This document shows, piece after piece, positions 55,593 to 64,000 of a stretch of DNA of 64,000 nucleotides (positions are counted from its first letter, which is position 1; the number at the start of each line of letters is the position of its first letter). The stretch spans positions 930,001 through 994,000 of the forward strand of contig JAHLMK010000004.1 of assembly GCA_019915135.1 (NCBI GenBank), given 5' to 3'. The notes below the pieces were generated by a model, which saw only the letters and a program-made list of their open reading frames with translations, was not told the origin of the DNA and made no database searches. The DNA is from Strobilurus pachycystidiatus (taxonomy: Eukaryota > Basidiomycota > Agaricomycetes > Agaricales > Physalacriaceae). Made by a program: the position numbers and the translations under genes.

Positions 55593-57224
55593 TCAATGTT
55601 CTCCTGCCTTTCCTTCTGGCTTTCTCGGCTTGAAGATCCCGCGATTCCGAATCGACCGCAAAATATCATCGACATGCTCATCAGCATTGACAGCATCCAG
55701 CCTTGTTCTGCCTAATTACACGAAATAGCTGGTCAACGGAGAACCTCCACAGCTTCAGGGACTCACCGACTATTGCCCAGTTTCTTGTACTCGGTATTCT
55801 CAAAGTTTCGCACTCAATCATCCACCCGCAATGTCTGCTTAGACTAGCCAGCCAGACTCGATACAGGGAATATGCCGAGGACGGACTGGAGTGTCCGCCT
55901 AGGCTGAGACTCTCGACGAACGCGGCCTTCTCTTCCTCTTCGGCTAGACCATACAGGACGCTCGAAGTTCTATCGAATTTAGCATCAAACGTCCAGGGGC
56001 AGCATGGTATGGACAAATATCCAGAAGCTGTATGTAGCGTCGAGAGCACGGGTACCCAAGGCGTAAGCTCGTCCGCGTGGTTGCCTATAATGAACACGCC
56101 TGGGTTTAGGTATGGATCTGGTGCATCCGAGAATGGATTGAAAGCATGGACGTGGAGGTGTTTTTGTGTCTCTTCCGAGAAGTGACTCCAAGACGTTCGT
56201 GCCCTCAGATCGATACCACAGCCTTCGTATCCTTCAGAGATAAGAATATGCGTAAGAAGGCCGTTTCCGCAACTGTCAAATGTCAGAATTCAGCCTCTTC
56301 GTATACGAACAACGCACCCAAAATCAAGGAAGCCTCCTGGAGGACGATCTTCGTAAGAGAACTTCCAAAGCAGGACGAGGTAGGTTGCAATGCCTATGTC
56401 CTGTGTTTCGGTTAGCCGAATTCGCAAGAGATGGTTACTATGAACTCGGACCTCAAAGACATGCTTGAGCGGATCTGTCGATTCCTGCCATGTGTCCACG
56501 AGATGTTTGTACTTCTCTCTCATCTCCAAGTATTCATCCTGGTATATTTCTCTCGGAACCAGGTTATCGTGATGTACCCTCTTCTTGTAGTCAGTCATCG
56601 CTCCCCATCCATAACGGTGCAAAGTGTCTAACAGCGCCAGGGACGTGCGGAAGAGTCGTGAATTGGGATCAGTCGGTGTCCCAGGGAGGGGCAAAGCATC
56701 GACTCTGAGCGTGGAGGGTTCAGTGTCAAGATAATGGAACGCGATGTGAGATACAGCGGGATGGTAATATGGTAAAGGCGATCCAAGGGGCGTGAGGACG
56801 AGGACTGCTGGCTGATCGTCATCGTCGCGAGCGTATATAGTGCAGTACTGTTCCAAAGGCGCGTCGCGTCCAGGGCGACGAGGGAGCAGTCGTCGATGGA
56901 TGCAGCGAAGGGGGACATGGCCGTCCAGAACTGGGATTTCGGCTGGGAAGTCGTGTGCCATGTCGGCCAACTGCTCAGAACGCAGGATGAGGGTGGAATT
57001 ATATTCCGGATGTTCCACAAGCTGCAGGAGAGCTATACTGAACTGTCCTGATTTCAGTCTTCGATATGAGCGATAAAAAAGGACAAAAATCGCACCAAGT
57101 TTTTCGGAAATCCAGCTTCACAGTATAGCAGAGAATCCCAGGGATTCCCTGCCTCTGAAAGTGGGGCAAAATGTGCGCCATCGAAGTCTGTCTTGGGCTC
57201 GAACCGCGGCCGCGGTGTGGCCAT
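55593..57224 (-). CDS. TRM44: tRNA(Ser) uridine-44 2'-O-methyltransferase
   Basis: S-adenosylmethionine-dependent enzyme of the cytosol. A first exon (from 57224, MATPRPRFEPKTDFDGAHF) joins through a GTGCGA donor to FSIALLQLVEHPEYNSTLIL. Then come RLFRTSLALLDTLHRYGWGA, YKKRVHHDNLVPREIYQDEY and WQESTDPLKHVFEDIGIATY. The SAM-binding motif DFGCGNGLLTHILISEGYEG is completed by an intron. Later parts: CGIDLRARTSW, FIIGNHADELTPWVPVL, YLSIPCCPWTFDAKFDRTSS and RNWAIVGRTRLDAVNADEHV, ending near KPRKPEGKAGEH. The HADELTPW and PCCPWTFD motifs are characteristic of Trm44. At least five introns. Sm2O at U44 stabilises tRNA(Ser) in yeast. Confidence 0.88.
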
Positions 57225-57452
57225 CCTCCGATAAAATCACGTCCTGACAACTAGTTGGACATCAATAACAAGCGAAGGCGGGCATTTTCACGTACATTTC
57301 CTTGCTCAAAGTGCAACGGAGAGATTGTCTTATGAGGTCCGATGTATGAGTTGGTGGCGAGAAAACAAAGTCAAATATGGTAATGACCGCCATTGATGCG
57401 CCTTCATGATCATTATAATTCTACGTCCTAGTACTTTCCAAGTACAGAAACT

Positions 57453-59581
57453 CTACGATACCTCGGGTTCATTATTTCTCTTTATGCCTTTCGTCCAAGA
57501 GTTCAACAGCCCTTTCAAAGCCAAAGTCTCTTTCTCCAACCTTGCCTGTTCACCGGCAGGCCGAACATTGAGCATCTTCGAAAGTTTGCTGAGGGGTATA
57601 CACAGCGTATACGCCTTCGTATGTCCAAACGGTGCCATGATGAGCACAGTATCTTCATCCTGCGCCAACGTTAACACCCCCTTCAGAGTGTCAGCGTCGA
57701 GTGCCTGAGCCCCCATTTTGAATTGCACAGCCGTTTTCACCACGACTCTACCTTCGTCCCTTGGGTATTGAGAGTAGTCAGCGATGTATATTTGTGGCTG
57801 ACTCAAAGCCGTGGACTCTCTGGGACGATCCTTGCACTCTCGGAGATCTTCCGCAAACTTGGCGTACAAAATGTCTCTATCGCGTGCTGAGATGTAGGGG
57901 TGGTCGTTCTTCGGTGCTTGAGATGGTGAAGATGAGTCTTTAGGGCCTTAATACTGTATGTCTCTTACCAGTGCATTGCTCCTTGTGGCCCTTGTTCCAA
58001 CAAAGGATTTGACAATCAATAGAGCAGTATCGAGTGTAAAGACAAGTGGTGCATCTCTTGAACGGCTTGGACTTTGTGAACGTCAAAAGTTTGTCACGGT
58101 AATACTTGGGCTGATTGAACAGACACTGTTGTGAGAGTATTGGTTCGTGGGGTTTCCGGGTCTGAAGAGTAGATAGAATGGCTTACCTCTTCATAATCAC
58201 ACGAGCGCTGCACCATCTTCCATCTCCGCTCGTTTGCATTGACTGCCTGACGAATTTGTCGCCACAACCGAAGGACCTCTTCGCTCCCCTTCAAACTCTC
58301 GGCAAAATCGGTCTTCTCGATGTATTTCACCTCTTTCCTGACGGCCTTGAAATACGACCTATAAAGAAGGTACTTCGGCACCAGACCAAGAAGCGCATAC
58401 AAAGAGCGCTGAGCGTCTTCGCGAAAAGCGTCGGTCTTCCACACCACTGAGTCACGGAGTACGTCTTCTGTGCGAATGAGAGCCAACAACATACGTCCGC
58501 GGATAGCACTAGCGACGCCGCGATAACCCTGAGAAAGGGATATATCATAGAGGACATTCAGCGAGACCCCAAGGGTGAGGGCTTTGTTAGCCCATTCGGT
58601 CCTTCCCTCCTCGACGAATGTCGTCTCCGGGGAGGTCAAACGATACGAGATGTGCGCGATCCGGCGCGCCACCCCACCGTCAAAGTCCATCAGTTCCGCC
58701 AGCACCTTCCCATCATGCAGGAGCTTGAAGGATTCATACAGCTGCAGAAGCGCAGTGTACCTGCTGATGGTGACGCTCTCGAGCTGTTCCGTCTCCCACC
58801 TGACGGCGTGGATGTACGCAGAGGCGATAACCTGAGGCTCTATCCCTACAAAGAGTATGGACGGGCCCTCCTTGTGCCGCCGTCGCACCGCGCCCATACA
58901 TTTCATCAAGTTGAACGTTATGGGCGACGAGACTGGATGAGAGGCGTGGGCCAGGCGTATCCACATCTTGACGAAGACCCTCAAGAAATCGAGGCGCTCC
59001 ATTACATGCGGCTGCACAAGCGACTCTATCTGGCACACCATCGCCATCGTGCTCTGGTACATTGCCATCACACGCTCGTCCCCGCGCATGGGCTCAAACT
59101 CCGTGTGCCCCGGTTCAGGTACCAGTATCCCAGTAAGGTCCACGATGAGGAGACACCAATCCGCGATGAGTGGCCAGAGGACCTTGATCTTGTTCAGTAG
59201 GAGCTTCATTTGGTCCTCGCTGAAGTGTTTCTTCATATCAGGAATCACGTATCCCTTGTGTAGCATTTTGAGGCACAAAATGGCAGCCTTGGCGAGCGGA
59301 TAGTCATCTAGATCGTTCCAGCCAGTCCGGGGGAGTCCCTCCATGTTCTTGCGCGCCATGTGGCGCTCGACTACCGGGATCAGCAGCGGGAGGCGCTGTG
59401 GCGTCGTATACACAGCGCAGGCGCTGACAGCCACCAAATCATCCTTCAAGGCGCGTTGCTGGGAATTTCCGGACGCTTGACTGAGTCTGATGGGCGCATG
59501 AAAGACAAAGGACTCACAACAAATTGAAGGAACTGCTTCTGGGTGGTCACCGGTTGAGGTGCTGGCATAGTAGGAGTTCAA
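57453..59581 (-). CDS. MYND zinc-finger protein with long helical N-terminal region
   Basis: Exon 1 of about 480 residues is helical and leucine-rich (LAKAAILCLKMLHKGYVIPD, PLIADWCLLIVDLTGIL, FVKMWIRLAHASHP). An intron (GTAAGC...TCAATCAG) joins RRWKMVQRSCDYEE to PKYYRDKLLTFTKSKPF, and then KRCTTCLYTRYCSIDCQILC and WNKGHKEQC complete a MYND finger. After a second intron the C-terminal part reads PKNDHPYISARDRDILYAKF and QPQIYIADYSQYPRDEGRV. This architecture (helical scaffold, MYND, C-terminal domain) is repeated many times in mushroom genomes; molecular role unknown. The first ~25 residues are uncertain: another frame starts at 59569 (MPAPQPVTTQKQFLQ) but I could not splice it in phase. Confidence 0.75.
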
Positions 59582-60039
59582 GGAAGAATTGCCACAAAGT
59601 GAAGGCGCGAATCAATGTGGCTGAGATCAAGAGAACAATGGAAAGCTGTGGGGACGGGATACACGTGCTGGCCTTCATACGGAGGTTGAATTCACTTGAT
59701 GACCAGGGAAGTCGTATCTGTTCATCAAGGGATTTCTGACAGCCGAGTACAGGGTGACTCGGAAGACCGCAGATCCTCCCAGAATGAGTATTGTGTGTCC
59801 ATTCAGCGTGGCAGAGATGAAGAAGAATGTATGCGAGGGAAATAAATGATGATGGACGTTCATGTCCAAAGAAGAAAGGGACTCACAACCGATCGAACCT
59901 ACACTTACCTACGGCTCCCCCTGTAGAAGCTTGGCAAGACAAACAAGAGTCCAGCGAAGTAGTTCCTCTAAAGAATGACTTATATTATGTGGTATATTCA
60001 ATAAAACAAAGCTCCCGATGAGATACAATCTACAGTAAT
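59582..60039. other. Intergenic region, nothing supported
   Basis: Upstream of the second MYND gene and downstream of ERG6. No coding signal was found. Confidence 0.4.
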
Positions 60040-61289
60040 CTAGTTGGAAGGTTTCCGGCAGACAGCAAGGTACATGGGTGTGAAAAGCTAACATTCGATG
60101 AGCAACGATGAGACGAAAGATAAGACATACACAAACCTTTGTCTGACCTCCCTTCACCAACGCATCACCAGCCACCTTCAGCTCGTCACACACAGCCTTG
60201 GTGCCCTTGGGTATGATGTGGAGGAACTCCAAAAGCCGGAGTCCATTGTGAGTGACGAACTTGCCGCTCGTGCTTGTCCGCCAGCAGAGGATCAGGTCCC
60301 ACGCTGTCTGCGCCTTTGACAGGTCACCCTCAAGCGGGTAATACCATGGGACGTGATCAGGGCGGTCTGCAAGGTCCTCCTCGTGGAGGAGGTCAAAGCC
60401 CACAGTCTTGATGGCTTCGCGCGCCTGGGCGAGGGGACGCATCTCGGGGATACCGTTGCCAATCTCGATTCCGTGGGCAAGTTCCTTGTGCGAAGGGATT
60501 GAGGGGTCCCACGTATCAGTCATGCACCATTCGTAGACACCGAACTGAAGAGATGTTGAAATGAGACTAAGAGAAAAATATAGTATGACATACGACTCCT
60601 CCAGGCTTGAGAACCTTGAAGATTTCCCCATAGACACCCTCCCATGTCGGTGCGTGGCAAGTGGCCTCAATGGCGTAGACTGACCGAGGAGTAAGTGTCT
60701 GTAGAGACGTCATGGTAAGAGGACAACTAACCAGCATCGAATGAGTTTTCGCCGAACTGCTCAGCGAGCTTCATGAAGTCACCCTTGACAAAGGTGATCT
60801 GGTCCTGGAGACCAGCATTCTGGGTGTGGCGGCGGGCTTTGTGTATTTGGTAGTCGTTGTTGTTAAGACCAACGATGTTGACGTCCGCAAAGCGGGCAAT
60901 TTCACGAGCAGGACCGCCAACCCCGCAGCCGACGTCGAGGACGCGCATTCCGGGCTTGAGACCCATCTGTGCGGCGAGGTAGTGCTCGTGGCGCGCGAGA
61001 GAGGCAGCAAAGCCCTCTCCTTTGTAGAAGCGCGAAAAGTGGAACGACTGCGACCAGGCGTACTCGTAGACCATGGTGACGGCGTCGTAGTAGCCTGCAG
61101 CGCAATGAGCACGACAATTTCGGTGCATAATGGCGGGGAAATACCGTTGACGACGTCGGTGTACCCGCCAACCCGGTTGTCGGTGTCGACCTTTTCCTCC
61201 TTGGACAGGTCCTTCTGCCAGAAGTTGCTGTAGTTTTCGATGCGGGCACCGATGCGGCCTTCAGCGTCGGGGGAGGTGGTGGTGGCCAT
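60040..61289 (-). CDS. ERG6: Sterol 24-C-methyltransferase
   Basis: Methylates zymosterol or lanosterol at C-24 in ergosterol synthesis, at ER or lipid droplets. Exon 1 starts [20 protein letters not shown] and ends GGYTDVVN. After an intron comes [20 protein letters not shown] with the sterol-binding [11 protein letters not shown] motif, then [20 protein letters not shown] (SAM motif I), [54 protein letters not shown] and [20 protein letters not shown]. The last exon reads [15 protein letters not shown] and stops at 60040-60042. Four introns. Length fits fungal Erg6. It is divergent from the gene at 61413. Confidence 0.94.
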
Positions 61290-61412
61290 GTTGTTGGAAA
61301 TGGGGTGATGGAAGGAGGAAAGGTGAATAAGGAACGACAAGACAAGAACACGCCAGTTATATATGAGCGAAGGAGAGTGGTCTGATATTTTTTATGGTTC
61401 GGACTTTACGGG
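61290..61412. promoter_or_regulatory. Divergent promoter region ERG6 / unknown protein
   Basis: A 123-bp interval between start codons. A sterol-regulatory element would be expected for ERG6, but none could be named with confidence. Confidence 0.4.
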
Positions 61413-62656
61413 ATGGCAGCTACCGGGGTCTCCATTCTCAGCCTAAGCGAGAGCGAGAGCGAGACTGGGTCGGCAGCATCGGGCCGATGCCAGCATCTAG
61501 GGTCTCCTCTGCTCCATCATGCAGTCGAGGGCTCGGCGCCAGCCGTGGCGTGGACGCTCGACCAAAGATGTCTCTGGCAATCTCAAGCAGCCAATGCAGT
61601 ACATCCCTTCCGTCAGTCGCAGCAGCGGCATCGACAAGGATGGCGATGCGTCAGTCTTGTCTCTACAGATACATTCTCAGTATTCAACAACAGTGATATC
61701 AGCTTGAAAGACTTTGCAGTGCAGAAAGAATATCGACTCTTCCTCCAATCAAAGGTGAGAATCCTCAATCAGTACTTTCCTTGACAGCTCAGTTATCCTC
61801 AAAAGTTAGACGACATGGCTCCGGAGAGCGACTTTGATCAAAAGGGTCGGGCCGGCGATGCCCAGGAGAATCTCATGATTCTGTTCAGTAATCACATTCT
61901 TCTGCTCTCTACGCGACGGATCGTTGATGTGTCTGGCAGGGAAGCTTCGCGAGGGAATATATGCCTCCAAGCGCTGCGATCCGTTTGCTGTCGAGGGTAC
62001 TTCTTTTCAACACCTCCTTCTGAGACTTCTCTCCTCACATGGCTCTTCAAGTATACGAAACCTCCCTCTATCTAGCGCTTCTCTTCGAATTACCGCGCCA
62101 TATACCATCTATAATCCCCCATCTTCTCTCAGACCTATATCCGGCCAACAGAGATTCTCCCCGACAAACCTGGACTATTCTAGTGTCTCTGCTCCATAAT
62201 CTCCACGCAGGCTTTTCTTCTCAGCTTCCTTATCGACAAACTCTACAGGACTTGCCCCCTTCTCTTGGTTTCACCGTCACGCCCGCGTATGCGTGGATCA
62301 ACACGCTAACCAAGACCCTCCGAACCTGCAACTATGCAGCATTCGAGCGAGTAACGCGTCCAGAAAGCCTCCCATCATTCACCCAGGATAAGCAAGCCCT
62401 TGTTCGGAAGGCGTTCGACCGCCTGGTGTCAAAATTACGCGTACGGGTACGCGATAGGACGTGGATTATATTACGTGCCGCGTACAGGGAGCTGAGTTTG
62501 CATGCTCAGGCCGAGTCGCGATTGTGGCTTTCGCGTTCTCTGGCTCTGGATGTGACGGAATTGGATTCCTGTGTTGAGTCCCAGAGAACGTTAGGCCACG
62601 CACGGAGGAAGGAAGGTGTTGATGGACGTTGGATGTTGGTCAAGCCTGCGAAGTAG
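61413..62656 (+). CDS. Conserved protein of unknown function with an apparent frameshift
   Basis: Exon 1 (61413-61754) encodes MAATGVSILSLSESESETG, then DFAVQKEYRLFLQSK. Exon 2 (61788-61887) continues LSYPQKLDDMAPESDFDQKG and RAGDAQENLMILF. Exon 3 begins at 61940 with RKLREGIYASKRCDPFAVEG, TSFQHLLLRLLSSHGSSSIR. The protein-like reading then moves to another frame: TSLYLALLFELPRHIPSIIP, HLLSDLYPANRDSPRQTWTI, TLTKTLRTCNYAAFERVTR, ILRAAYRELSLHAQAESRLW and GHARRKEGVDGRW, ending KPAK. The switch is at about 62051-62060 and no normal intron explains it. The helical make-up recalls SAC3/GANP or PCI-type proteins, but I do not assign it. Confidence 0.55.
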
Positions 62657-63189
62657 GCGTAATGAATGCCGATTACAAGAAGTCAAACCATGAGCGAACT
62701 AGTCGCGATCATTCTCGATTCGTCTTTTGTATTCATATTTTCCCCCTGCCTTGTGCCGAAGTTACTGCTCGGCCGCGTCCAAGGACATGTACATTAGCCT
62801 TTCTCCGACTCGCCCAAATAAACTGGCTCTGGTCTGAGATGGCGCGGGTACCGTTATCTCTTTCGAACACGTATCGTACCCGTAAGCTTATAAACCTACA
62901 TGTGCACGCTACTCGGTCAATTCATCGGAAGTTTGCTTCCACTGACAGGTTTCCGCTGGATGTACCCGGACCACGTGTGAAACTGATTGGCTTTCCTTCA
63001 TTCATTCATTGGCACTCATTCATACTCCGAGACGGACCATTCCTGATCGATGATCCTTCACTCTGCGTCAGGAGCGCGCCTGAGCCTGGGCTGGCTAAAC
63101 GCGGTCCCCGAAAACTCTCTTGACCCGAAACCACGACCACACTCCCTTGTTGACGCCCCCCACTTCAGTATCTCCCCACCGCTGCTGCT
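62657..63189. other. Intergenic region, nothing supported
   Basis: Upstream region of the DGA1 gene. An open frame at 62629-63123 overlaps the end of the previous gene and shows no features. TTCATTCATT-type short repeats occur at about 62998-63009. Confidence 0.4.
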
Positions 63190-64000
63190 ATGGCCTCGGT
63201 TCTTAGGTCGGGCTTGAACAAATGGTTCAAGTGCGTATAACTTTAAGTAGCAAGAAAGTAACAACCAATTGAACCGAACTTGATAGATTCGCTCCATTGC
63301 AGGTGCCTCTGGAACGAAGGCTGCAGACGACCGCCGTCACTCTGTGGGCAATGGGGATGTGGGGGACCCTCACGGTGTGGTATTTTCTATGGTGTGTCTG
63401 GCTCTGGATCCGGACCGAATCGGTATCTTATCGCGAGTTCAGCTCCTTCCCCGCCCTCTGGCCACTGTGCGCTGCATACCAAATACACATCTGGACAGAC
63501 ACGCGATTTCTGAGGGGAGGTGTCATGTCCAAGTGGTGGCGGTCGTGTGCTTGGTACATGTACTTTGCGGCGTACTTTCCCGTAACGTGAGTGAACAGTA
63601 TCGCTAGAGCGTTGATCTGAAACGCGAGTTTCATCAGGATAGTCAAGGTATGAAGTCGGAAGAAACATCTGACGCTTGATATCTTCTAACAATCGTCTAG
63701 GAAGTCGATCTTGACCCAAAGAGAAACTATGTCTTCGGTTACCACCCGCATGGTCTGTCACTCATCCTATGTCTCAGCAAACGACTGAAGTAATCTCTAG
63801 GTGTTATCTCACTGTAAAGACCCCCGTGTCCTTTCCACTCCCAAACACTCACGCGCCGTTTCCGCAGAGGAGCATTCGCGACGTTCGCAACCGAAGGCGC
63901 CGGATTCTCCAAAGCGTTCCCCGGCATATCCGCCCACCTCCTCACCCTCGCCGTCCAATTCAAGCTCCCATTCTGGCGCGACATCGGCTTGTATTCCGGT
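63190..64000 (+). CDS. DGA1: Diacylglycerol O-acyltransferase 2 (5' part)
   Basis: ER/lipid-droplet enzyme making triacylglycerol from diacylglycerol and acyl-CoA. Exon 1 (MASVLRSGLNKWF) splices to APLQVPLERRLQTTAVTLWA, a membrane hairpin (WGTLTVWYFLWCVWLW) and WWRSCAWYMYFAAYFPV. The YFP motif is followed by a 10-nt exon (63638-63647) leading to EVDLDPKRNYVFGYHPHG, the catalytic HPHG of the DGAT2 family. Then VISLGAFATFATEGAGF and FPGISAHLLTLAVQFKLPFW, with RDIGLYSG at the window edge. The C-terminal half lies outside. At least five introns. Two further exon joins (after HPHG and after VISL) were placed by frame. Confidence 0.9.
63638..63647 (+). other. 10-nt microexon in DGA1
   Basis: GATAGTCAAG lies between CATCAG and GTATGA. 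Including it gives YFPVTIVKEVDLDPKRNYVF, in frame and close to other DGAT2 sequences. Confidence 0.6.

Noticed and set aside
58652..59200. 182-residue open frame on the plus strand
   Set aside because: Antisense to the MYND protein at 57453-59581; no recognisable features.

Overview
The window is nuclear DNA of a filamentous basidiomycete, very probably an Agaricomycete. Genes sit on both strands at about one per 1.7 kb and are cut by many introns of roughly 45-70 nt with GT-AG ends. Several families typical of Agaricomycetes occur: a DUF6535 membrane protein, MYND-finger proteins, a kinase-like protein of the mushroom type and a seven-helix membrane protein. No rRNA, tRNA, CRISPR array or intact transposon was seen. 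Exon joins were worked out by hand from splice consensus, reading frame and family knowledge, so internal boundaries are models.

Layout. 0-7 kb: the 3' end of an unrecognised gene (+), a small mitochondrial-type protein (-), a broken ORC2-like fragment (+), a DUF6535 membrane protein (-) and a TmpA-like membrane oxidoreductase (-). 8-15 kb: a PP4-type phosphatase (-) head to head with a mitochondrial-type protein (+), then a cytochrome P450 (+) sitting between two diverged copies of the COX20 5' region, COX20 (+), and a Cdc25/rhodanese-type phosphatase (-) tail to tail with COX20. 15-27 kb: a pseudokinase-like protein (-), a MYND protein (+), RanGAP/RNA1 (-), an MFS transporter (+), ORC2 (-), and a second, fuller copy of the family at the left edge (-), followed by another ORC2-like fragment. 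27-36 kb: a Sel1-repeat protein (-), the NuA4 subunit EAF7 (+), an extended SDR reductase (+), a PPCDC/Hal3-type flavoprotein of CoA synthesis (-), a GPI-anchored cupredoxin (+) and a DUF3605 protein (-). 36-52 kb: a membrane-anchored tandem amidohydrolase (+), a seven-helix membrane protein (-), a secreted carboxylesterase (+), an F-box-like protein (-), an epoxide hydrolase (+) and a hotdog thioesterase (-). 52-64 kb: a Zn2Cys6 regulator (-), TRM44 (-), a second MYND protein (-), ERG6 (-), a conserved protein of unknown function (+) and the 5' part of DGA1/DGAT2 (+), which runs off the right end.

Most genes are housekeeping (replication origin recognition, nuclear transport, cytochrome oxidase assembly, tRNA modification, sterol and triacylglycerol synthesis, CoA synthesis) and do not form an obvious pathway cluster. 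Many pairs are divergent with about 100-150 bp between start codons, and two convergent pairs are separated by only 4 and 8 bp. The less ordinary content is sequence duplication (two ORC2-derived fragments that share a non-ORC2 tail, a paralogous gene family beside both, and a copied COX20 5' region flanking the P450), very small exons and GC-AG introns, a pseudokinase, and an amidohydrolase whose second half has lost its metal-binding histidines.
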